Below are positions 23,649 through 33,883 of a DNA stretch of 64,000 bases, piece by piece (position 1 is the stretch's first letter; every line of letters starts with the position of its first letter). This stretch comes from Zoroaster sp. YZ-2022 (taxonomy: Eukaryota > Echinodermata > Asteroidea > Forcipulatida > Zoroasteridae): NCBI GenBank assembly GCA_029582265.1, contig CM055816.1:39774913-39838912 (forward strand). The letters are read 5' to 3'. Position numbers and translations under genes: made by a program. The notes under the pieces are model-generated. The model did no database searches. It worked only from the letters and a program-made list of their open reading frames with translations, and was not told the origin of the DNA.

Positions 23649-25269
23649 TAGGCTTGGGCGATGACATGATAATATCGAATGTCGCGATATTTTTTAGGTG
23701 TTCGGGTATGTGCCCAACTCAACAACCACAAGAGGTAAATTGACATTTTTTGCACCATTGTATAGATTGTTAATTGTCGAAAAATATTTACTCAAAGGTG
23801 ACCCCAATTTGACCTTACTTGCTGTCCAAACCGGAAGTCAAAATTTAATATATAAAAAAAATCATATCTCAACAACCACAAGAGGTAAATTCACAATTTT
23901 TGTACCATTGTACAGATCGTTCATTGTCAAAAAATATTTACACAAAGGTGACCCCAATTTGACCTTTACTTCCAATCCAAACCGGAAGTCAAAGTTTAAT
24001 ATTTAAAAAAAATCATATCTCAACAACCACAAGAGGTAATTTCACAATTTTTGCACCATTGTACAGATCGTTCATTGTCAAAAAATATTTACACAAAGGT
24101 GACCCCAATTTGACCTAACTTCCTGTCCAAACCGGAAGTCAAAGTTTAATATTTAAAAAAATCATATCTCAACAATCACAAGGAGTAAATTCACAATTTT
24201 TGCACCATTGTACAGATTGTTAATTGTCAAAAAATATTTAAACCAAGTTGACCCCAATTTGACCTTTACTTCCTCCCGAACACCTAGTGTTTGTCAATAC
24301 AAACACCAATCTCTAGTTTTTATTTGATTATGATATCGAGAACTTTTCAAATTATAGAGATATCGGCAAATCGCAAAGAAAAAAAATATATCGCGATTAA
24401 AAAACAAACATTGATTGTCATTCGGGTCAGAAATTCTATGGGACAAAAAACTTAGGAAAGTCTTTTCAGCTTTTGGAAGTGAGAAACAAAATAGAACTAC
24501 TTCAGATCACAAAATCCACCACCACTCAAAGAAATTTATTCAGACGGATTAAGTGTTGAGGATTAAATAGGGTATTTGATCCAACAAAGTGTAGACAATG
24601 TTTACGTCTCACTGTCTAGCCATGGTGGTCTTTGACTGGTGCACCACGGGTGAGTACATATCATTACCTTAAAAATCAACAGAAAAACATTTGCAGTAAT
24701 TGCAGGTGCTCTGTGCTCACATTTGTAATGAATTAAATCAAAGCATGGATCGGCAGCAGTTCGGTCAAAGTTTGGGGATTAGGACACTATTCTATTATAC
24801 AATACTGGGACAAAACACATACACGTACTCTTGATAAACCATGTGACGTTTATTTAAAATAGTGTGAGTACAATACAAATTTGGTCACATTTTCCGAAGT
24901 GCAAATGACGTGTCACAATTACATGGTTTTTATTCTCCACGGTACTATGCAGGAATAAACCTAGTCACGTGTTTAAATACTATGACCCAATCATGTGGAA
25001 CACGAATCACGTGAACTCAGGCTGATGATTTGATTGGGACGCACGACGCAGTAACCGCCCCACATAATTATTATGCAAACGAATTTGCCAATGGCCACGG
25101 TGCACTCGTGAAATTGCATGTGTCTCTAAGCACTGGCAATTTATTGTGACGCGCTTGTAGATGGGTACATCCCTGTTATTATCGGCTCTAAAGCACTCAT
25201 GCGTGAAAAAAAAAATTGCGATATTATCGAAAATCGATAATGAAAAAAAAATTATGTCGTCCAAGCCTA
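23649..25269. mobile_element. hAT-type element with a nested second transposon
   Basis: It begins TAGGCTTGGGCGATGACATG and ends ATTATGTCGTCCAAGCCTA, inverted repeats with mismatches. The 8-bp duplication ATACTCAG flanks it (23641-23648 and 25270-25277). It encloses a complete 588-bp GGTGTTCG-type element (23697-24284). The rest has TATCGA-rich inverted motifs near both ends and no transposase frame. Confidence 0.8.
23697..24284 (-). mobile_element. GGTGTTCG-ended element with ACTTCCGG repeats
   Basis: The ends GGTGTTCGGG and CCCGAACACC are perfect 10-bp inverted repeats, each bordered by TA (23695-23696 and 24285-24286), consistent with a TA target duplication. The core consists of four inverted copies of the 149-bp unit (GACCCCAATTTGACC with CCGGAAGTCAAA). 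It is the cleanest copy of the family in the window. Confidence 0.75.
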
Positions 25270-25926
25270 ATACTCAGTTAACATGACAACATACAAAATT
25301 AAGAGAACTGACTTGTGAAAAGCAGTGGAATCCAAATCATGATGATACATCTGTTCCTGCTGTAACATCACTGATGTGCTCATGAATATATGCAAGTATT
25401 CACTAGCATAAATACCAAAAAGTGCCAAAAAAGGTATTAAAACATTCACAAATTGGCAATTTAGAGGAAGAAAAGAAATGCCAACATTGATACTGACTTG
25501 TGCATAATGTTTTCAAGTTAAGAAGGTACTATTTCATGGTCCTTGAAGTGACAGTACCCTAAACAATTATGAAATTCCAGGCTTTGCATATTCGGTGTGT
25601 TTTGCTATTTTACTAACAATTTTTCTCGTAAAACGCATGTATATATACATCACTTTAAATTGAGATATTTCACAAAATAATTGTTTGTAAGGTGCCGTTG
25701 TTTGACCAGCAATTAATTTATCACAATGCATCATAAATTATTTTAGTCACATTTACTCTTTATTCCTGCCCTGGTGAAAAATTAGAAAGTAATTTACTTT
25801 ATTTCTACCAAGAAAAGAGAAATGTACAGATTTTAACCCCAAAAAATGGGGAAATGGAACATTACCTGAATACCCAGTATCGCCCGGTCATGCTTATTTG
25901 TTTGCTTTTACAATTTTCACATACAG

Positions 25927-27895
25927 GTTAAGATCCTGCTCGACAGTCCCAAAACTCAAGATAAGAGAATACTTACAAAAACAAGATGGTACAACCCTCC
26001 AGAGTACCGATTCTGATGTCAACATTTGGAGTTCCTCATCTCAGGGTGTAGAGAAACAATATTTGATTCCAACTATCAAGATGCCCGGCACTCATACTAG
26101 TCATCTGGACTTGCAAAATAGGCAAGGTTCTGTTTCCTTATTAGCTGACAGTCGAGTAGATGCTGCAAATCTTCAGGTCATGAACCCAGAAATCAGTCAC
26201 ATTGAGTTTATAGAGGTTGTTGGGTCTGAGGATAATAGTGAAGCTAATGATGATATAGACTCGACCATTATGCAACAGATGTGCATTAAGCATGAATGGG
26301 TTGACACATCCCATGAAGTTATGCATGTCCGTGCAGCCTTACCTGAGCAACATGCCACCCCACCGCTCAGTGTCAAAAGGGAGGCAGATTGCAGTCTTTT
26401 GCCAAATGACAACACTGTAGTAAACACTGATAGTGTGGTCTTACCTAGGATCGTCAGCTCCCATTCATTGGAGAGTAATATTATTGACATAGATGGTCAC
26501 GTTGACCGACCTGTAACTGACTTCCAACAATTTGTAAATATAGAACATCCACAGGAAAATCCGCAGGAGAACTTGGAGGTTGTTCCTCAAAAGAGTCAGG
26601 TTAACAAAGCAAGGATCTCAAATGTCAAACCAATCAGGATCTTCACTTCAAAGAGTATAAACCCAGCTTTAAAAGTCCAACAAGAAAGTATTTCTGTGGG
26701 ACCCATTGATAGGGAAGAAGCTGGTGGGAACACAAATCATACAGATGCTGAAAATGTATATGACCAAATATTCAATCACCTAGTGGCTCCAATGTCTCAA
26801 TCTCACCAGGATTCTATGCAGTCCACTGTTTCACACGAAAGTACGGTGACTATTGCTGACATGCTCAGTGACCACCTGACCTCATCTGACCTCAGTAACC
26901 ATCTCAACCTAACCCAGGCCCTGGAGAGAGTCAAGGAACTTGAGAAGGCCCTCAATGTGGAGAGGTTTGGATTGCAGCGCTACATGGGATCAGATGAAAA
27001 GATCAAGTTCTACACAGGTTTCAGGTCTGTTGATACATTGATGAGATTCTTTTGGCGTATTGAACCTGATGCTCTTACCACGGAAAGGTCGAGCAAGTGG
27101 AGGGACGCTGTCAACTTTGCAAAAGAAACACTACACGAATGTCAGGACCTAACAGAGAAGGTCATACCATACATGGATGAGCTATTCTTGTTTTTGTGTC
27201 ATGTATGGTTGGGTCTTCAGCCTGAAGACTTAGCTGACAGGTTTGCATTGCCTTCACCAAAAGATGCCCAGTTTATCATCTTACGTTGGGTACACTACCT
27301 GCATATCACTCTACCAAGCCCAACAGTCAGCACAAAGAGCACTACAACCAAGTCCATCAGGTTGCAGGGTAAGTACTGCAATACTAGAGTTCTCCTCCAC
27401 CCTGTGAAGATAAGGGCACAACAGAAATCTATCCTGAATCATTTGAGCTCCACAAACCTCACATCTCTGATTGGTTTCTCCCCTTCTGGAGAACTGGTAT
27501 TCACCTCCGATCCTATGTTGGAAGTAGCATCCAACAGGGAGCTTGTTCAGAACAGTGGGATTCTCTCATTTCTACAGAGGGGAGAGGGCGTTATTTTGGA
27601 GGACGAGTTTGTGAAGGATGATGTTTTTTCTTCAGTGGGTGTAATAGTTCACCACCTACCATTCTTTGACTTACCCCATAATGCAACAACATTTAAGCTT
27701 GGCTCATCCTCAAGAGATTCTTATCGATGCCACACAGAGGTTGTGAGATTATTGTCAGCGAAGTATGTTAGTAATATCACTGGGTTTAAGTGCCTTCACA
27801 GTGTGGTGCTTTACCCTCTTGCTCACTGCATTAAGGACCTATGGAAGGTTTGTTGTCTTCTTGTCAATTACCAACAGGGTTATCGATCGTTGTGA
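25927..27895 (+). CDS. THAP-DDE gene, exon 4 (Harbinger-type DDE domain)
   Basis: After the acceptor CACATACAG the frame runs 655 codons to a TGA at 27893-27895. The first half is low in similarity and acidic. Near 26880-27000 lies a short coiled coil (LNLTQALERVKELEKALNVE). From about 27000 it matches the DDE_Tnp_4 type: FYTGF, then FLFLCHVWLGL and LADRFALPSPKDAQFIILRW (helix-turn-helix region), then LIGFSPSGELVFTSD and GVILEDEFVKDDVF. In active PIF/Harbinger nucleases three acidic residues bind metal. Here the first appears to be His (27398-27400) and the second Asn (27533-27535). Only the third, in LEDEF, looks retained. The frame is intact, so a binding protein rather than an active nuclease is likely. 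A donor at 27847 (GAAG|GTTTGT) could shorten the end. Confidence 0.75.
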
Positions 27896-28169
27896 CATAC
27901 ATAACATGTACTTGTTATTATAGTGGACTTTCAATGGCTGATTACTGGTCATGTGGCCTACCACAAACGTCCACGTACCACCCCAGTGGTAATGTATGCC
28001 TTCGTTAGCCTGAGATTTTATAATAGAGCAGTGGATACAAGTACGCAGTGTGTATGGATAAATCACACATGTTCTTCCTGATAATGCACATGTGTGTATG
28101 TGTGGCACCATGTGCTCTCCGTGCCTGGACAGATCCTTCTAGGCTTGGGCTCTTACATATGAAAATTAA

Positions 28170-28175
28170 AATAAA
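28170..28175 (+). promoter_or_regulatory. Possible polyadenylation signal of the THAP-DDE gene
   Basis: AATAAA lies 275 bases after the stop codon, in sequence without repeats. It is the first such signal downstream on this strand and fits a short 3' UTR. Confidence 0.4.
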
Positions 28176-28517
28176 CATTGAGATTTTGAAATATTTTCTT
28201 GCTTACACATTTTAATTGCTCTCATGTCTAGACTTATATTCCAAAAACTTTCACACTATTAATAATAGACTCTATAAAGGCAAAAGAAGGTAAATTTCAT
28301 TGATTAATGTATGCGTGCAGCATCCTTTTGAGTACGTTCTCATTGTTTACCCTGTTACATGGCCCAGTGATGACATCAGTGAATCAGATCTATAGAAGAG
28401 TGCATGTCCCCTCCTCCCATTTAACAAAAGTAAAATAAAAATTGTTTAAAACACCAAAATGCCTCAAAATACAGGGGGTGTATCAATTTCCTCTCATATG
28501 TATATTTTGTAAATATA

Positions 28518-28823
28518 CTACTCAAAACAATTTAGGGAACAAAACAGTTTAGGGAACACCGGATTTACTGCAAGAGGTGGTCACACCCGTTACTGAAATG
28601 TTCCATGAACCAGGATTTTCATTTGCAACCCCCTCTCTCTTTCAGTAGTCATGTCATTAAATGTGTAATCAGTACATGCATCCTTTATCATCTGTTTCAT
28701 TGTGCAGTTGTTTCTCATCAATTCTGTGAAACATTGTGTTTATCTGAAATAAATGATCTTGCTTTAACTGAGATTATTCCGGTGTTCCCTAAATTGTTTT
28801 GTTCCCTAAATTGTTTTGAGTAG
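28518..28823. mobile_element. Tc1/mariner-type MITE, 306 bp
   Basis: The ends CTACTCAAAACAATTTAGGG and CCCTAAATTGTTTTGAGTAG begin inverted repeats of about 46 bases with one mismatch, flanked by TA on both sides. Each arm itself contains a tandem duplication of (C/A)A(A/G)TTTAGGGAAC. There is no coding capacity. The CTACTCAAAA end resembles the CACTACTCAAAA end of the Tc1 elements at 37816 and 42985. Confidence 0.85.
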
Positions 28824-28959
28824 TATGTATCATGTTTTGATAAATTGTACACGTAGGAACTCTTTCGGTAGACTTACATATAGGCAGTCTCTAGAAAGAC
28901 AAACTTCCACAGCAAGAAAAGGCTCAAACATTTGGGGCTCTTGTTTGGGGCTTAAAAAT

Positions 28960-29500
28960 GTGTAAACTTGATTGAATTAATTGATGGAATTGATTGAATT
29001 GATAGGATTGATTGAATTAATAATAATAATAATAATAATAATAATGTGTGGACTTATATAGCGCACGTATCCACCAACTAAGTGGTGCTCAAGGCGCATT
29101 ACATGTATATCATTACCCCCGCTCATAAGGCTCATAAATCATTCCTGAAACCATCTCAGCTCCCTGGGGAGTATACAGCTCAATTGCTGCCATTACAGCG
29201 CATATAGGGCTAATCAACCAACTCTGCCCTCACAGGTACCCATTTAACCCCTGGGTGGAGAGAAGCAATTATGGTTAAGTGTCTTGCTCAAGGACACAAG
29301 TGTCACGGCCGGGATTCGAACCCACATTCTGCTGCTAATACCAGAACTTGAATCCGGTAAGCTGGACCGCTCGGCCACTCCACTCCACTCCACACTGAAT
29401 TGAATAGATGGAATTGATGGAATAGACAGAATAGACAGAATAGACTGAATTGATTGAATTGATTGAATTGATTGAATTGATTGAATTGATTTGTTTTCCT
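28960..29500. repeat. (TTGATTGAAT)n-like minisatellite split by a SINE
   Basis: TTGATTGAATT and GGAATTGA repeats occur on both sides of the SINE at 29019-29385 and resume with GACAGAATAGACAG and ATTGATTGA units to about 29490. Confidence 0.8.
29019..29385 (-). mobile_element. Full-length tRNA-derived SINE, minus strand
   Basis: On the minus strand it has a GAGTGGCCGAGCGG A-box region, GGGTTCGAATCCC B box, TGTCCTTGAGCAAGACAC core, CAGCTCCCTGGGGAG-type middle, GTGCGCTATATAAGTCC and an (ATT)n tail. It matches the plus-strand copy at 33435-33790 over its length. RNA polymerase III would transcribe such an element from the tRNA-like head. Confidence 0.85.
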
Positions 29501-29615
29501 GTTTAAAAATGTTTGTATTATATTGTAACTTGCGATTTGTTTTGGTGGAATAAACAGTAGCAGTGATGTAACCTTACTTTTAATTTGTCATCTGCTATAA
29601 GTCTAATATTAATTA

Positions 29616-30223
29616 GGTGTTCGAGCTACAGCGCAAACACCTCTTGTTAATGTTATTTTTTTATTTTTTTACTTTTTTGGTTTTTAGGTGTTCATGTGAC
29701 AGCGCGAACACCTTTTTTCTTCTCCTTCCTCGTGAAACGTGTCCAACAAAAAATAGTTGCCAACTATGTTGGAACGAACAATCCTTGGAATTCATAGATT
29801 GCTCTAATAACGATGACGTAAGAATATCATCACTAATTGATTTTCTAAATGAAATACATTCCGCCCTAAATGCCTCAGACTGCAACGGACGTTATGCATG
29901 TGTGCCACACATGTATGTGTACACGTATACACGTGTATTGTATGCACCCATCACTGCACTGCACCGCACCGCACCGCACCGCACCGCCCTTTTCTTCGAG
30001 AAAACTAACGTTTTTTTTCATGAACATGAAGTTTTATTGTGTCAGATGTATGACCTTCAAGTATTCTGATCTGACCTTTACTTCCGGTCCAAACAGGAAG
30101 TTCAAATTCAACACATTCTAACGCAAAATTGATACGTATTTTGAATATGAAATTGATATTTTTATAATAAAAGATTGTGACATCGATGATAATTTGATTG
30201 AACTGGAAGTTCTCACGAACACC
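29616..30223 (-). mobile_element. GGTGTTCG-ended element, minus orientation
   Basis: It is bounded by TA-GGTGTTCGAG at 29614 and CGAACACC at 30216-30223. At its left are two hairpins of the family, AGGTGTTCG...CAAACACCT (29615-29641) and AGGTGTTCA...CGAACACCT (about 29686-29713). The ACTTCCGG palindrome appears as TTACTTCCGGTCCAAACAGG near 30078. The frame spanning 29617-30069 is an accident of the repeat and is not annotated. Confidence 0.55.
29961..29987. repeat. (CACCG)n microsatellite
   Basis: Five GCACC units in tandem inside the preceding element. Confidence 0.9.
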
Positions 30224-31315
30224 GTGTGTTTGTCTCAACACTAACTTTGAATTGAATCTGAATTTAACCTTGAAACTCGACAGATATTTGAACCTCAACA
30301 TATAAAGACAGTACCCGAACAATGACGTCAAGACGGCACCTCAACAATGACGTCATGATGACGAATTACATTAAATCTAAGTTTATTATTTTCACAAAAT
30401 CATAACTCCTGAACTACACGATGGATTTCACAATCTAGACACCATTGGAAAGGTGCAATAGATAATTGGCATAAAGTACTTCTGTGATAAAACATTTTTT
30501 GCCGTCTTATGTACATGTGTACATACACACACTGGTGAACACGCTAAAACATTTGATATCGTAATTTTATGTCTTCATCCTGAGATAAATTAGCTTGGAA
30601 AGTTGGCACCCGGATGGCATCTCAGGAGCTCCATACATTGCAAAGAAAAGGACTGATAACAATATGTAGGGAAAGTTGATGCACCTTATACAATATACAT
30701 ACAAATGTATTAAGTATTACATTGTGGATGCTGGTGATGTAACTTATAAATGCACGCAATCTTTTGCCACTGATGAGTGTTAAGTACTAGCAATACAATC
30801 AAATAATATACATGTATGGTATTTGCTTTCATATCTGAAGTCATTGTTTTTTAACATGTGGAGGAGCCCTTATTAAAACAGTTTACAACAAACACCATTA
30901 TATTTGTACAACCTTTTACTTTTTATTAAAGTACTGAAAAGAATGAGACAGTTTAAGTTTAAAGCTAGAGAACAAGTATTATTTTGTGTCTGCTGTTCCA
31001 TATCAACTAAAGATCTACACTTAAATGCAAGTAATGTATGCCATCATTTTCCATCCTAAACTTGACTGTGCACTGTCCTCCTCTGAACTGCTACCCCCCC
31101 CCCCCACACACACACAACCCAAACTTAAAACCAACCATAATGACATAATGACTCACACCTCCATGATAAACAAAATGGACAGAATTATCCTTATACGACC
31201 CGCCGCGGTATTTCTTCAATAATTGTAAACCCAAATTTAAGTAAAAACGAATAAATTGCTTGCATTCCGCACTTGCGGTCGGTAGTGGCATATTGCTCCT
31301 ATCACAGAAAGTATG
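30224..31315. other. No gene recognised
   Basis: AT-rich sequence with a TGACGTCA-rich patch (30320-30365) resembling the GGTGTTCG family interior, and a C/CA tract at 31095-31118. Nothing coding is supported. Confidence 0.45.
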
Positions 31316-31321
31316 ATAATG

Positions 31322-31388
31322 GCAATCCGTTATTATGAATTAGTAATCCGTAATAACGGATTAGTAATCCGTAATAACGGATTACTTA
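31322..31388. repeat. Tandem palindromic TAATCCGT repeats
   Basis: TAATCCGTAATAACGGATTA, an 8-bp stem with a 4-base loop, occurs twice and a degenerate third copy precedes them, with about 20-base spacing. Confidence 0.8.
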
Positions 31389-31819
31389 ATGGTCTTTCGT
31401 AAAATGGTCTTTCGTAAAACTAGCACTCTGATTCCAGTATGTCATGTTGGTCGTAACGATATTGTTGCTTTAAAACAAAATGGGAGGTTTAATTTTGAAA
31501 CAGTGAATATTGATTGTTACTGTTCAATTGTTTTAGTTTTTTGTAATGATTACGCTTATCAATGACCCGATCATGAGGGCGCTATTTTGTCAGATGAACT
31601 CATTGTAACAGCAGCACAATAGTATGTGTCCAAAATAAAAACCTCGAATTAAAAAATACTTGCCCAAATAAGGCAATGGTAACATCAAACATTTTACTAA
31701 CTGGGGAACCAAACACTGTATTGACCTCATTTGAAAACACAATAGGTAACTAGGGTTTATATGGGTACAAGAAGGTTTTTAAGACCCAAGTAGTGTTTGT
31801 AATCAAAATAAACTATAAC

Positions 31820-32330
31820 TAGAGGTTAAGCTTTTGATGAAAACGCTGACATGGGTTTCGGATGTATTGATAATATTGGGCACTGATGTCCCAAGTTCTT
31901 TGTTTAGTGTTAAGAAAGTAATGATATATTGAAATAAGCTGAAAATGCACATTAATTGTAGTTGTATAAAAAAGTTGCATTGTGTGTTCCTTAGGCGTCC
32001 AAGTAGTACTAACTCGTCCAAACGTAATTTTAGCCAAGACCCGATCGACAGGACGTGTGGATAGATGAGACTGTGAGTGGGAGTTTTTTTGGGACAGTAG
32101 GTGGCAGGAGACTAATGAGGTGTTTGTTATTGTTCGAAATTGACATTATTGTTTGCAGTATTATCTGTACAGATATTACTACAATAGTACAAAATTGCAA
32201 CGAAGTGTTCGATGAAAACGAACACAGGGGTTTCGGCTACATGTATATTGATAATTTTTGGCACACTGAGTTCTTTGTTTAGTTATTTACGATATATTGA
32301 AATAAACTTAAAACGTATGAACTGTAATCA
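31820..32330. repeat. Diverged direct duplication
   Basis: A segment of about 165 bases with GATGAAAACG, GGGTTTCGG, TATTGATAAT, GTTCTTTGTTTAG and GATATATTGAAATAA occurs near 31835 and again near 32212, at roughly 70% identity by eye. The short open frames here are not conserved between the copies. Confidence 0.6.
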
Positions 32331-32759
32331 TTGTACATACAAATTTCATTGTTTGTCCCTGAAACGTTTGAGACAATTTGTATGTGGATAAATGCAAAGG
32401 ATGTAACAAATCAAGTTAATGCCCTTCCATTATATGTGTGCAAGGATTCTCAAACGATTCAAACATACGAAAACAAAGAACATCGTATTGTAGAATCAAC
32501 CCATGTGTACAAACCCTGTAGCTTGCGTTGTGCAAACACTACGTCGTCACGTAATCATATACGAACGTGTACAGTCCGTATGGAAATTTCCCTTTCTCCA
32601 AAACCACCACCGACAAGAGTTGAATGACAACAAAACGTGCACTTTATTTTATTGCTGTCGTGATAAAGGGTGGGAAAGGAAGGTACCACATTCTACCCAT
32701 AGTTGGTAAATTCGAGCAATAAAATTTCGAAGTTTATAAATATTGACTACATCATAATC

Positions 32760-33434
32760 TTCGCAGATTAGACTAAAATGTTGATGAAATAATATTTACT
32801 GACGTAATGATGACGTAATTGGTTTTAGAAACTAAGTCACATTATGGGCTTTCATATGGTGCATGTTTTGTATTTATGCGAAAATGCCAAGTGCTAATAA
32901 TAATAGGACTATGACGACTCGTAGGTCGAGTTTTGTTTAGGTCGAGTTTTCACAAGGATCGAGATGTCTTAACCCCCGCAAGGTCACACTATTTGTTTAG
33001 GTCAACTTGTCCGTTCTCGCCAATCTATACGTCCTGCAGATTAGACTAAAATGTTAATAAAATAATATTTACTGACGTAATGATGAGGTAATTGGTTCTA
33101 CAAACCAAGTCACATTACGAACTTTCATGCTGCATGTTTTGTATTTATGTGAAAATGTAAAGTATGGCAACTCGTGGTCGAGTTTTGCGTAGGTCGATTT
33201 GTCACAAGGCTCAAACGCTGTCGTGGATCCTAGTTGTTTGTGTCGAGTTGTCACAAGGGTCCAGACGTCTTAACCCCGCAGCGTCACACTAAAATGTAAA
33301 TAACATGATATTTACTGACGTTATGATGGCGTACTTTGTTTTAGGCACTAATTCACACCATGGGCTTTCATATGGTGCATGTTTTGTATTGATGTGACGA
33401 TGCTAAGTATGACATCAAGTATGACATCATATTG
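32760..33434. repeat. Tandem repeat, about 250-275 bp, three units
   Basis: Units begin near 32768, 33045 and 33290 with ACACTAAAATGT or GATTAGACTAAAATGTT, then ATATTTACTGACGTAATGATG and TGCATGTTTTGTATT(T/G)ATG. Between units lies GGTCGAGTTTT...GTCTTAACCCC. A SINE is inserted in the third unit. Confidence 0.85.
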
Positions 33435-33790
33435 GAGTGTCGTGGCCGAGCGGTCTAGCTTACCGGACTCAAGTTCTGGTGTTAGCAGCAGAATGTGGGT
33501 TCGAAACCCGGCCGTGACACTTGTGTCCTTGAGCAAGACACTTAACCATAATTGCTTCTCTCCACCCAGGGGTTAAATGGGTACCTGCCCTGTGAGGGCA
33601 GAGTTGGTTGATTAGCCCTATATGCGCTGTAACGACAGAAATTGAGCTGTATACTCCCCAGGGAGCTGAGATGGTTTCAGGAATGATTTATGAGCCTTGT
33701 GAGCAGGGGGTAATAATATAATGCGCCTTGAGCACCACTAAGTTGGTGGATACGTGCGCTATATAAGTCCACACATTATTATTATTATTA
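33435..33790 (+). mobile_element. Full-length tRNA-derived SINE
   Basis: The head GTCGTGGCCGAGCGGTC resembles Ser/Leu-type tRNA, with B box GGGTTCGAAACCC. The core TTGTGTCCTTGAGCAAGACA, a middle segment with CTCCCCAGGGAGCTGAG, GTGCGCTATATAAGTCC and an (ATT)n tail follow. It is the best full-length reference for the family here, about 355 bases. Confidence 0.88.
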
Positions 33791-33883
33791 TCATCCATCG
33801 ACAACTTTCACGTGTTAAACCTGTGGGGTTTTGGCGGAAACAAGAAGACCTAGAGGTATTGAGTTTGTAGAAAACAAACTGAG

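Noticed and set aside
25007..25264. An 85-residue minus-strand frame near the right end of the hAT-type element, considered as a transposase remnant.
   Set aside because: No similarity to hAT transposase motifs is visible, and the frame overlaps the terminal inverted repeat.
29617..30069. A 150-residue frame across the repeat at 29616-30223.
   Set aside because: Low-complexity Phe-rich start and CACCG-repeat translation (HRTAPHRTA) inside a non-coding repeat; no domain.
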